The position numbers and the translations under genes are program-made. The notes under the pieces are model-generated. The model had not been told where the DNA came from. It ran no database searches and was given only the letters and a program-made list of their open reading frames with translations. A DNA stretch of 64,000 nt from Streptomyces pilosus. Its GTDB lineage: Bacteria; Actinomycetota; Actinomycetes; Streptomycetales; Streptomycetaceae. Positions 50,562-59,313 of the stretch are shown here, piece after piece. The number at the start of each line of letters is the position of its first letter. Position 1 is the stretch's first letter. The stretch spans positions 287,877 to 351,876 of the forward strand of contig NZ_BMTU01000007.1 in assembly GCF_014649835.1 (NCBI RefSeq), read 5' to 3'.

Positions 50562-51578
50562 TCACCGCGCGGAATCCCCACCGGCCCCGGTGCCGCCGCG
50601 CTCGGCCACCAGGGCGGCGGCCTCGTCGCGCAGATCGCGGCGGAGCTCCTTCGGCAGGGAGAAGATGATCGACTCCTCGGCCGCCTTGACGATCTCCACG
50701 TCCTCGAAGCCGCGCTGCGACAGCCACTCCAGGACCTGCTCGACCAGGATCTCCGGCACCGAGGCGCCCGAGGTCACGCCGACCGTGGAGACGCCCTCCA
50801 GCCAGGCCTCGTCGATCTCGTCGGCGAAGTCCACCAGGTACGCCGCACGGGCACCCGCGATCTTGGCGACCTCGACCAGCCGCTTGGAGTTGGAGGAGTT
50901 GCGCGAGCCGACCACGATCACCAGGTCCGCCTCGGCGCCCATCTGCTTGACCGCGAGCTGGCGGTTCTGCGTGGCGTAGCAGATGTCGTCGCTGGGCGGG
51001 GAGATGAGCTGGGGGAACTTCTCCTTGAGGGCGTCGACGGTCTCCATGGTCTCGTCGACGGAGAGCGTGGTCTGGGAGAGCCAGACGACCTTGGAGGGGT
51101 CGCGGACCTCGACCTTGGCCACGTCGTCCGGTCCGTCGACGAGCTGGATGTGGTCGGGGGCCTCGCCGGAGGTGCCGATGACCTCCTCGTGGCCCTCGTG
51201 GCCGATGAGGAGGATGTCGTAGTCGTCGTTCGCGAAGCGGACGGCTTCCTTGTGGACCTTGGTGACCAGCGGGCAGGTGGCGTCGATGGTGGCGAGCCGG
51301 CCGCGCGCGGCCTCCTCGTGGACGACGGGGGCGACGCCGTGCGCGGAGAACATCACGATGTTGCCCGGCGGGACCTCCTCCGTCCGTTCGACGAAGATCG
51401 CGCCCTTCTTCTCCAGGGTCTGCACGACGTACTTGTTGTGCACGATCTCGTGCCGGACGTAGACGGGGGCCCCGTACTGCTCCAGGGCCTTCTCGACGGC
51501 GATCACGGCGCGGTCCACACCCGCGCAGTAGCCACGGGGGGCGGCGAGCAGGACACGGCGGCCAGGCGAAGCGGTCAT
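50562..51578 (-). CDS. ispH: 4-hydroxy-3-methylbut-2-enyl diphosphate reductase
   Basis: 338 aa. Last step of the MEP pathway, making IPP and DMAPP with a [4Fe-4S] enzyme. Cluster ligands C18 (PRGYCAGVDRA), C102 (DATCPLVTKVH) and C200 (DDICYATQNRQ) are present, with the catalytic Glu in HEEVIGTSGE. The ATG at 51578 was chosen: TACGAT lies 7 nt upstream (minus strand 51591-51586), a leaderless pattern; an ATG 9 nt earlier overlaps that box. It is divergent from xseA over only 74 bp. Confidence 0.95.
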   Translation of the reverse strand: MTASPGRRVLLAAPRGYCAGVDRAVIAVEKALEQYGAPVYVRHEIVHNKYVVQTLEKKGAIFVERTEEVPPGNIVMFSAHGVAPVVHEEAARGRLATIDATCPLVTKVHKEAVRFANDDYDILLIGHEGHEEVIGTSGEAPDHIQLVDGPDDVAKVEVRDPSKVVWLSQTTLSVDETMETVDALKEKFPQLISPPSDDICYATQNRQLAVKQMGAEADLVIVVGSRNSSNSKRLVEVAKIAGARAAYLVDFADEIDEAWLEGVSTVGVTSGASVPEILVEQVLEWLSQRGFEDVEIVKAAEESIIFSLPKELRRDLRDEAAALVAERGGTGAGGDSAR

Positions 51579-51652
51579 GCCTCCCATCGTAAGGGCCCCG
51601 TCCCGGGGCCCGGTCGCGGTGGGTTGTCGGTGCGGCGCACTACGCTCGCGGC

Positions 51653-52861
51653 ATGGCTGTCAACACGTCTGCGGAAGCTCCCATCCCGGTCGGGGAGGTG
51701 TCGCGGCTCATCGGCGGGTGGATCGACCGGCTCGGCGCGGTGTGGGTGGAGGGGCAGATCACCCAGCTGTCGCGGCGGCCGGGCGCCGGGGTCGTCTTCC
51801 TGACGCTGCGCGACCCCTCGTACGACATCTCCGTGGGCGTGACCTGCTACCGGCAGGTGTTCGACGCGGTCGCGGACGTGGTGAGCGAGGGCGCCCGGGT
51901 GGTGGTGCACTGCAAGCCTGAGTGGTACGCGCCGCGCGGGCAGCTGTCGCTGCGCGCCGCCGAGATCAAGCCGGTCGGGGTGGGTGAGCTGCTGGCGCGG
52001 CTCGAGCAGCTGAAGAAGTCCCTCGCGCGGGAGGGCCTCTTCGCGCCGGAGCGCAAGAAGCCGCTGCCGTTCCTGCCGCAGCTGATCGGCCTGGTCTGCG
52101 GGCGGGCCTCGGCGGCCGAGCGGGACGTGCTGGAGAACGCGCGGCACCGCTGGCCGGCCGTGCGCTTCGAGGTGCGCAACGTGCCGGTGCAGGGGGTGCA
52201 CGCGGTGCCGCAGGTCGTCCAGGCCGTGAAGGAGCTGGACGCGGTCGACGACGTGGACGTGATCATCGTGGCGCGGGGCGGCGGCAGCGTGGAGGACCTG
52301 CTGCCCTTCTCCGACGAGCAGCTGGTGCGGGCGGTGGCGGCCTGTCGTACGCCGGTCGTCTCGGCGATCGGGCACGAGCCGGACAATCCGCTCCTGGACC
52401 ACGTCGCCGACCTGCGCGCCTCCACGCCGACGGACGCCGCCAAGAAGGTGGTGCCGGACGTGGGTGAGGAGTACGAGCGGGTGCGGATGCTGCGCGACCG
52501 CGCGCGGCGCTGCGTGGGGGCGCTGCTGGAGCGGGAGGAGCGCGGGCTGGCGCACGCGCTGGCCCGGCCCGCGATACAGGACCCGCACCGGATGGTGGAG
52601 GCCCGGGCGGAGGAGGTCACGGCGCTGCTGGAGCGGACGCGGCGCTCGCTGCGGCACCAGCTGGACCGGGCCGGGTCCGAGCTGACCCACACGCACGCGC
52701 GGGTGGTGGCCCTGTCCCCCGCCGCGACCCTGAAGCGCGGGTACGCGGTGCTCCAGCGGCCGGACGGGCACGCGGTGCGCGCTCCGGGCGAGGTGGAGGC
52801 CGGTGAGACCCTGCGGGCGCGGGTCTCCGAGGGCGAGTTCACTGTCCGGGTCGATGCGTAG
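51653..52861 (+). CDS. xseA: Exodeoxyribonuclease VII large subunit
   Basis: 402 aa. N-terminal OB fold (VSRLIGGWIDRLGAVWVEGQITQLSRRPGAGVVFLTLRD), catalytic core with IIVARGGGSVEDLLPFSDEQLVRAVAACRTPVVSAIGHEPDNPLLDHVADLRASTPTDAA-type motifs (split here by the family's GGG and GHE boxes), a coiled-coil and a tail with LKRGYAVL. Degrades single-stranded DNA from either end in complex with XseB. TACGCT 6 nt before the ATG suggests leaderless translation. Confidence 0.95.
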   Translation: MAVNTSAEAPIPVGEVSRLIGGWIDRLGAVWVEGQITQLSRRPGAGVVFLTLRDPSYDISVGVTCYRQVFDAVADVVSEGARVVVHCKPEWYAPRGQLSLRAAEIKPVGVGELLARLEQLKKSLAREGLFAPERKKPLPFLPQLIGLVCGRASAAERDVLENARHRWPAVRFEVRNVPVQGVHAVPQVVQAVKELDAVDDVDVIIVARGGGSVEDLLPFSDEQLVRAVAACRTPVVSAIGHEPDNPLLDHVADLRASTPTDAAKKVVPDVGEEYERVRMLRDRARRCVGALLEREERGLAHALARPAIQDPHRMVEARAEEVTALLERTRRSLRHQLDRAGSELTHTHARVVALSPAATLKRGYAVLQRPDGHAVRAPGEVEAGETLRARVSEGEFTVRVDA

Positions 52862-52871
52862 GGTGGGCGGA

Positions 52872-53135
52872 ATGACGAGCAAGACGGAGACGGGGTCCGA
52901 GCAGGTGGCGGGCGAGGCGCTCGGGTACGAGCAGGCGCGGGACGAGCTGATCGAGGTCGTGCGGCGGCTGGAGGCGGGCGGCACATCGCTGGAGGAGTCC
53001 CTCGCGCTGTGGGAGCGGGGCGAGGAGCTGGCCAAGGTGTGCCGGCGCTGGCTGGAGGGGGCGCGGGCGCGGCTGGACGCGGCGCTGGCGGAGGAGGCCG
53101 GGGAGGGCGACGGGAAGGACGGCCGCGAGGGCTGA
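52872..53135 (+). CDS. xseB: Exodeoxyribonuclease VII small subunit
   Basis: 87 aa. YEQARDELIEVVRRLEAGGTSLEESLALWERGEELAKVCRRWLEGARARL is the XseB helical hairpin that binds the XseA coiled coil. It starts 10 nt after the xseA stop in the same operon. The ATG at 52872 was chosen over an in-frame start inside xseA. A short stem (GATCCGT/ACGGATC) begins at its stop codon. Confidence 0.94.
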   Translation: MTSKTETGSEQVAGEALGYEQARDELIEVVRRLEAGGTSLEESLALWERGEELAKVCRRWLEGARARLDAALAEEAGEGDGKDGREG

Positions 53136-53168
53136 TCCGTGAAACGGATCACCCCGTTCCGCTTTTAG

Positions 53169-53181
53169 TTGAACATTGAAC
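53169..53181. promoter_or_regulatory. TTGAAC-A-TTGAAC direct repeat upstream of the nitroreductase gene
   Basis: Two exact TTGAAC hexamers one base apart, 86 bp before the start codon in an A/T-rich pocket. Direct repeats of this kind upstream of nitroreductase/flavoprotein genes can be regulator sites of the MarR or HxlR type. The assignment is inferred from position. Confidence 0.4.
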
Positions 53182-53267
53182 CTCCCGGGCGTACGGTCGG
53201 GTGCGTCAACAGGTCCGTGGTCCCCACACGGAGTCCCGGGCCGACGCACCACCGCAAAGGTTCACCC

Positions 53268-53858
53268 ATGTCTCTCGTTCTCGACGCCGCCGCCCAGGAC
53301 CTGCTGTTCCGCGAGGCGCGCACCGCCAACACGTTCACCGACGAGCCGGTGACCGACGAGCAGGTGCGGGCGATCTACGACCTGGTCAAGTACGGCCCCA
53401 CATCCATGAACCAGTCGCCGCTGCGCGTCACGCTGGTGCGCTCCCCCGAGGCCCGCGAGCGCCTCGTCCAGCACCTGGCCGAGGGCAACCGGTCCAAGAC
53501 GGCCGCCGCCCCGCTGGTCGCGATCCTGTCCGCGGACAACGAGTTCCACGAGGAGCTGCCGCACCTGTTCCCGCACTTCCCGCAGGCCAAGGACGCCGTC
53601 TTCGGCGAGCGTCCGGTGCGCGAGGGCTCCGCCGCGCTGAACGCCGCCCTCCAGGCCGCGTACTTCATCATCGGCGTCCGCGCCGCCGGCCTGGCCGCCG
53701 GACCGATGACCGGCCTCGACTTCGAGGGTGTCCGCAAGGAGTTCCTGGACGACGACCACACCCCGCTGATGGTCGTGAACATCGGCCGTCCCGGCCCGGA
53801 CGCCTGGTTCCCGCGCAGCCCGCGTCTGGAGTTCGAGCAGGTCGTCACCACGGTCTGA
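53268..53858 (+). CDS. Malonic semialdehyde reductase-type nitroreductase (RutE/HadB group)
   Basis: 196 aa, FMN-dependent nitroreductase fold. Start AAAQDLLFREARTANTFTDEPVTDEQVRAIYDLVKYGPTSMNQSPLRV contains the FMN-binding Arg and the GPTSMNxxP motif typical of RutE. GLAAGPMTGLD and VVNIGRPGPDAWFPRSPRLEFEQVV are also family motifs. It probably reduces malonic semialdehyde to 3-hydroxypropionate in pyrimidine breakdown, or other aldehydes and quinones; no rut genes are near. AAAGG lies 8 nt before the ATG; an in-frame ATG at 53169 lies in the operator-like repeat and is rejected. Confidence 0.88.
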   Translation: MSLVLDAAAQDLLFREARTANTFTDEPVTDEQVRAIYDLVKYGPTSMNQSPLRVTLVRSPEARERLVQHLAEGNRSKTAAAPLVAILSADNEFHEELPHLFPHFPQAKDAVFGERPVREGSAALNAALQAAYFIIGVRAAGLAAGPMTGLDFEGVRKEFLDDDHTPLMVVNIGRPGPDAWFPRSPRLEFEQVVTTV

Positions 53859-53860
53859 CC

Positions 53861-53934
53861 GCGCACACGGCGGTACGAGCGCGCACGGCGGTACGAGCGC
53901 GCACGGCAGTACGAGCGCGCGCACGGCGCACGAG
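53861..53934. repeat. 18-bp tandem repeat in an intergenic region
   Basis: About four head-to-tail copies of a unit like GCGCACGGCGGTACGAGC: 53861-53880 (2-nt longer), 53881-53898, 53899-53916 and a degenerate copy 53917-53934. It sits between two convergent genes and leads straight into the terminator stem. Confidence 0.8.
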
Positions 53935-53980
53935 GGGCGGGGCCCGGCCGGATCAGGTGATCCGGCCGGGCCCCGCCCCT
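53933..53980. terminator. Very strong bidirectional terminator
   Basis: A perfect 23-bp stem (53933-53955 with 53958-53980) with only GG between the arms, so the closing bases will open to form the loop. It lies 13 nt past the DUF4245 stop and 74 nt past the nitroreductase stop. Confidence 0.92.
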
Positions 53981-53993
53981 TCGTCGCGCCCGC

Positions 53994-54518
53994 TCACTCC
54001 GTGCGCAGCGATGCGGCCATCTTCGTCAGCTGCCCGAACGACCCGGTGCCCGTCACCAGGGTGGTCGAGCCGTCGGTGCCCTCCAGGACCAGCGCGTCGT
54101 AGTGGTCGCCCTCGTACCGCGTCCACGTCTCGCCGTCGATCTGCTGGGTGACGTCGGTCTTCTCGGCGCCCTGCGTCTTGCTGTCGATGAACGCCACCCG
54201 CTTGTCCGTGGACTGCTCGACCGCCACGTACTGCCCGTCCGGGGCGTGGTAGCCCAGGTGCCAGGCGTCGGCGTCCTCGCCCCGGAAGCGCACCGAGGTG
54301 GGCTTCCATGCCTCCGGCAGCCCGACGGGAGCGGCCACGGGATACGGGGCGGCCCGGCGGGCGGTGAGCAGGTCCACCCGGTAGTCGACCCGCTTGAGGT
54401 CGGGGTCGCCGTCCTCCTGCGCGTTGAGGAGCCAGACCACGCCCGCCACGAGCACGATGACAGCCAGCGAGAGGATCATGTCCCTGGCCGTTTTCTGCAT
54501 GCTGTTCGTTCCTGCCAC
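53994..54518 (-). CDS. DUF4245 membrane-anchored protein
   Basis: 174 aa. One N-terminal helix (MILSLAVIVLVAGVVWLLNA, ~14-33), then an exported domain (VDYRVDLLTARRAAPYPVAAPVGLPEAWKPTSVRFRG ... WHLGYHAPDGQYVAVEQS) typical of DUF4245. The gene is found beside glpX across Streptomyces, as here, in divergent orientation. Function unknown. GACGAT 7 nt before the GTG again suggests a leaderless mRNA. Confidence 0.88.
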   Translation of the reverse strand: MAGTNSMQKTARDMILSLAVIVLVAGVVWLLNAQEDGDPDLKRVDYRVDLLTARRAAPYPVAAPVGLPEAWKPTSVRFRGEDADAWHLGYHAPDGQYVAVEQSTDKRVAFIDSKTQGAEKTDVTQQIDGETWTRYEGDHYDALVLEGTDGSTTLVTGTGSFGQLTKMAASLRTE

Positions 54519-54644
54519 GCCCCCTATCGTCGCAGGTGCCCGGAGCGCTCATCCGTGGGGGCCCCTGCTCATTTTGTCTGCCTGGCGATAGAGTCTTGGC
54601 CCATACCCTCATCCGGCCGTCGTCGTACAGAAAGGTGCGCTCCG

Positions 54645-55679
54645 ATGACCGAACACCATCACCTGCCGTCCGAGCTCGATGTTCCCTCCGAGGCCCCCGA
54701 CCGCAACCTCGCCCTGGAGCTCGTACGGGTCACCGAGGCCGCGGCGATGGCCGCCGGCCGTTGGGTGGGGCGCGGCGACAAGAACGGCGCCGACGGTGCC
54801 GCGGTGCGCGCCATGCGCACGCTCGTCTCCACCGTCTCGATGAACGGCGTCGTCGTCATCGGCGAGGGCGAGAAGGACGAAGCCCCGATGCTCTTCAACG
54901 GGGAGCGCGTGGGCGACGGGACCGGACCGGAGTGCGACATCGCCGTCGACCCGATCGACGGGACCACGCTGACCGCCAAGGGCATGACGAACGCCATCGC
55001 GGTGCTGGCCGCCGCCGAGCGCGGCTCGATGTTCGACCCCTCGGCCGTGTTCTACATGGACAAGCTGGTCACCGGCCCGGAGGCGGCCGACTTCGTCGAC
55101 ATCAACGCGCCGGTGAACGTGAACATCCGGCGGGTCGCCAAGGCCAAGCGGGTCACGCCCGAGGACGTCACCGTGGTGATCCTGGACCGGCCGCGGCACG
55201 AGGGCATCATCAAGGAGATCCGGGAGACCGGTGCGCGCATCAAGCTGATCTCCGACGGTGACGTGGCCGGCTCGATCCTCGCGCTGCGCGAGGGCACGGG
55301 CATCGACCTGCTGCTCGGCGTCGGCGGCACTCCCGAGGGCATCATCTCGGCCTGCGCGGTGAAGTGCCTGGGCGGCACGATCCAGGGCAAGCTGTGGCCC
55401 AAGGACGAGGAGGAGCGGCAGCGGGCGGTCGACGCGGGGCACGACCTGGACCGGGTGCTGACCACGGAGGACCTGGTCACCGGGGACAACGTGTTCTTCG
55501 TGGCGACGGGCATCACCGACGGCGAGCTGCTGCGTGGTGTGCGGTACCGGCCGGAGACGGCGACGACGGACTCGATCGTGATGCGGTCGAAGTCGGGGAC
55601 GGTGCGGAGGATCGACTCCGAGCACCGGCTCAGCAAGCTGAGGGCTTACAGCGCGGTGGATTTCGACCGGGCGAAGTGA
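54645..55679 (+). CDS. glpX: Fructose-1,6-bisphosphatase class II
   Basis: 344 aa. Gluconeogenic FBPase, metal-dependent. Family motifs: GRGDKNGADGAAVRAMR (43-59), VVIGEGEKDEAPML, the DPIDGTTLTAKG phosphatase motif, KLISDGDVAGSI and LLLGVGGTPEGIISA. It is the sole FBPase type in most actinomycetes. AAAGG precedes the ATG at 54645 at about 10 nt. Downstream lies a 67-bp tandem repeat array rather than a simple terminator. Confidence 0.96.
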   Translation: MTEHHHLPSELDVPSEAPDRNLALELVRVTEAAAMAAGRWVGRGDKNGADGAAVRAMRTLVSTVSMNGVVVIGEGEKDEAPMLFNGERVGDGTGPECDIAVDPIDGTTLTAKGMTNAIAVLAAAERGSMFDPSAVFYMDKLVTGPEAADFVDINAPVNVNIRRVAKAKRVTPEDVTVVILDRPRHEGIIKEIRETGARIKLISDGDVAGSILALREGTGIDLLLGVGGTPEGIISACAVKCLGGTIQGKLWPKDEEERQRAVDAGHDLDRVLTTEDLVTGDNVFFVATGITDGELLRGVRYRPETATTDSIVMRSKSGTVRRIDSEHRLSKLRAYSAVDFDRAK

Positions 55680-55714
55680 CTCCGTCGGTGGGTGCGGGGG
55701 GTGCGTGGGATCGC

Positions 55715-55965
55715 GTGCGCAGTTCCCCGCGCCCCTGATGAGTGTCGTGCTCACCGGGGCCGAGAGGTCCCGGGGCCGAGTGCCGCGGTGGGTACAGGTG
55801 GGTGGGGGTTGAGCGCGCAGTTCCCCGCGCCCCTGAGGTGGGTTGCGCTCACCGCGGGTCGAGAGGTCCCGGGGATTGAGCGCGTGGTCCCCCGCGCCCC
55901 TGAGGTGGGTTGCGCTCAGCGCGGGTCGAGAGGTCCCGGGGATTGAGCGCGTGGTTCCCTGCGCC
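55715..55965. repeat. 67-bp tandem repeat array after glpX
   Basis: Two near-identical 67-bp units (55811-55877, 55878-55944) plus the first 21 bp of a third (55945-55965), and a diverged copy at about 55715-55780. Each begins with the GCAGTTCCCCGCGCCCCT-type core that recurs in Streptomyces intergenic regions and contains GAGAGGTCCCGGGG. The whole 361-bp gap 55680-56040 has no gene; it is filled by this array and the hairpin at 55989-56028. Confidence 0.88.
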
Positions 55966-55988
55966 GCTGTGACCGGCGAGGACCCGTG

Positions 55989-56028
55989 AGAAGGGGGCGG
56001 TCCCGGTGCGGAGGGGGCGCCCCCTTCT
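55989..56028 (-). terminator. Hairpin after the WhiB-like gene
   Basis: AGAAGGGGGCG (55989-55999) and CGCCCCCTTCT (56018-56028) are perfect inverted arms, 18-nt loop, 13 nt past the stop of the WhiB-like gene. Confidence 0.7.
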
Positions 56029-56040
56029 TGGGTGCGGGGG

Positions 56041-56415
56041 TCAGCCCGCCGCGGCTATGCGGTCCTGGCGGGCCGTCTTCTTCAGTTCCATGTCGCGGCG
56101 CCTGCGGCGCGCGAGCACCACACGGCGTTCCGCGGCGGTGAGGCCGCCCCAGACGCCGTACGGCTCGGGCTGGAGCAGGGCGTGCTCGCGGCACTCGACC
56201 ATGACCGGACAGCGGGCGCAGACCCGCTTGGCCGCCTCCTCGCGGGAGAGCCGGGCGGCGGTGGGCTCCTTCGACGGCGCGAAGAACAGCCCCGCCTCGT
56301 CACGCCGGCACACCGCCTCGGTGTGCCAGGGCGCGTCCTGGTCCCTGTCCCGCGCTGCCGATCGCCGGTCCGGAACGGCGGCTACCTGCAGGGACGAATG
56401 CGGCGGTTGCAGCAC
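56041..56415 (-). CDS. WhiB-like iron-sulfur transcription factor
   Basis: 124 aa. The four cluster cysteines are C36, C66, C69 and C75 (C-x29-C-x2-C-x5-C), binding [4Fe-4S]. GVWGG in EPYGVWGGLTAAERR (~87-91) and the basic tail ARRRRRD form the DNA-binding end. Such proteins work with the primary sigma factor in redox-sensitive or developmental control. By position next to glpX and the fumarase gene it resembles WblI of S. coelicolor (SCO5046), from memory. GTG start with AGGAG 6 nt upstream. Confidence 0.92.
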   Translation of the reverse strand: MLQPPHSSLQVAAVPDRRSAARDRDQDAPWHTEAVCRRDEAGLFFAPSKEPTAARLSREEAAKRVCARCPVMVECREHALLQPEPYGVWGGLTAAERRVVLARRRRRDMELKKTARQDRIAAAG

Positions 56416-56523
56416 GGTCTACTCCTGACGACGGCTTCGCAAGCGAGACACGATGCAGCAAGGCTTACCCGATGTGCGCGAGCCTATGCACTGAGTCCCC
56501 AACGGGCTCCGCCCGCACCGGAG

Positions 56524-57219
56524 TCAGTGCCCGAGGTGCTTGCGCATGCTCCTGTCCACCTTGCGGTGCACCCGGTCGAGGATGTCCGCGACGAGCTTCC
56601 CGCGCCTGGGCCGCGCCTCCACGCTGCCCAGCACCGCCCAGCCGTCGACGAAGACGACCGGCGCCTCCTCGTCGGTCGCGTCCAGGGTGTCCACCTCGAA
56701 GGAACCGAGCACGCCGCCGCCCGTGCCGCGCAGCGACACGTTCTCCGGGACGCGGATCTCGACGCTGCCGAAGACGGAGAACGCCTTGATCATGACCTGC
56801 TGGTGGTCGAACATGGCCTCGCTGAGGTCGATCTCCACGCTGCCGAAGATCGCGTACGCGTGGATGCGGCGGCCGGTGCGCCAGCGGCCCTTGCGGGTGG
56901 CGGCACTGAACACCGCGACCACGTTGTCGTCGGGGTCCATCGGGATCGCGCCGGCGGTGGGCCGGTGCGGCGCGGGGGCGTGGGCCGCCTGGCGCTGGTG
57001 GGCTATCGGCAGGTCCCGGACGAACACGTCCAGTTCCCCCACCGTCTTGGCGGCCAGCACGCCCTCCACGCGCTCCGCGTGCTCGTCGGCGGTCAGGCGG
57101 CCCTCGGCGAGGGCGTCGCGCAGGAGGTCGGCGATACGGTCCCGGTCGGCGTCCGAGGCGCGCAACTCGGCGGTCCGCGGTGCCTTTTCCGGCTGCTGGG
57201 CGTGCTTGTCGAGGTCCAC
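56524..57219 (-). CDS. DUF1707 plus LiaF-like (DUF2154) cytoplasmic protein
   Basis: 231 aa. DUF1707 (~15-70, LRASDADRDRIADLLRDALAEGRLTADEHAERVEGVLAAKTVGEL) followed by a beta-solenoid with three FGSVEI/LGSFEV/LGSVEA repeats typical of the LiaF C-terminal domain. No membrane helix is seen, unlike most LiaF proteins. It may sense or scaffold cell-envelope signalling. The GTG is preceded at 6 nt by TAGGCT (leaderless) and the inverted repeat CGCGAT-AG-ATCGCG lies in the promoter spacer, so it is probably repressed by an unknown factor. Confidence 0.85.
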   Translation of the reverse strand: MDLDKHAQQPEKAPRTAELRASDADRDRIADLLRDALAEGRLTADEHAERVEGVLAAKTVGELDVFVRDLPIAHQRQAAHAPAPHRPTAGAIPMDPDDNVVAVFSAATRKGRWRTGRRIHAYAIFGSVEIDLSEAMFDHQQVMIKAFSVFGSVEIRVPENVSLRGTGGGVLGSFEVDTLDATDEEAPVVFVDGWAVLGSVEARPRRGKLVADILDRVHRKVDRSMRKHLGH

Positions 57220-57237
57220 GGCAGCAGCCTACCCAAA

Positions 57238-57251
57238 CGCGATAGATCGCG
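57238..57251. promoter_or_regulatory. CGCGAT-AG-ATCGCG operator candidate
   Basis: A perfect 6-bp inverted repeat with a 2-bp centre. On the minus strand it lies just upstream of the -10-like TAGGCT of the DUF1707 gene, so a bound protein would block RNA polymerase. PadR- and TetR-type proteins use similar TCGCG-rich sites; the factor is unknown. Confidence 0.5.
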
Positions 57252-57374
57252 ACTACCCTCCGGGGCGGACAACTGAGGACAACCTCACAGGTTCGCCGCC
57301 GGCGGCAGGTCCTAGGCTGGTCGGCGCCCGCCGACGGAGGCGGGCGGTCTTCCGTCGAGTGAGGAATGGGCGAG

Positions 57375-59042
<1,668 letters not shown>

Positions 59043-59069
59043 CGGCTGACCGGCGGGCCAGGAGCCCCG

Positions 59070-59104
59070 GGGCGGCGGGACGGCGTTCTACGCCCCCGCC
59101 GCCC
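59070..59104 (+). terminator. Terminator after the class I fumarase gene
   Basis: GGGCGGCGGG (59070-59079) pairs with CCCGCCGCCC (59095-59104), and inner GGCG/CGCC continues the stem after a 2-nt bulge. It starts 28 nt past the stop codon and is followed by a T/C-rich stretch. Confidence 0.75.
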
Positions 59105-59313
59105 TTCCCGTTCCCCTCCCCGGGGGCACCACCGAAGGCGCGTCCGCATAGCGGACTCCGTGTGCTGCTTTCGGACAATCTGGGCCTGACCGCGCCTGTT
59201 CCGTTGACGGGATCAACCATCGCTGTGAGTCTTCTCGGCGCTCCGACATGCACATGCCACGCCATGTCCATCCTTGTGTGGCCACCCCACGGCCACCTCC
59301 CGGAGGAGACCAG

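Noticed and set aside
55715..55965. CRISPR array
   Set aside because: Units are directly tandem with no variable spacers, and no cas genes are present.
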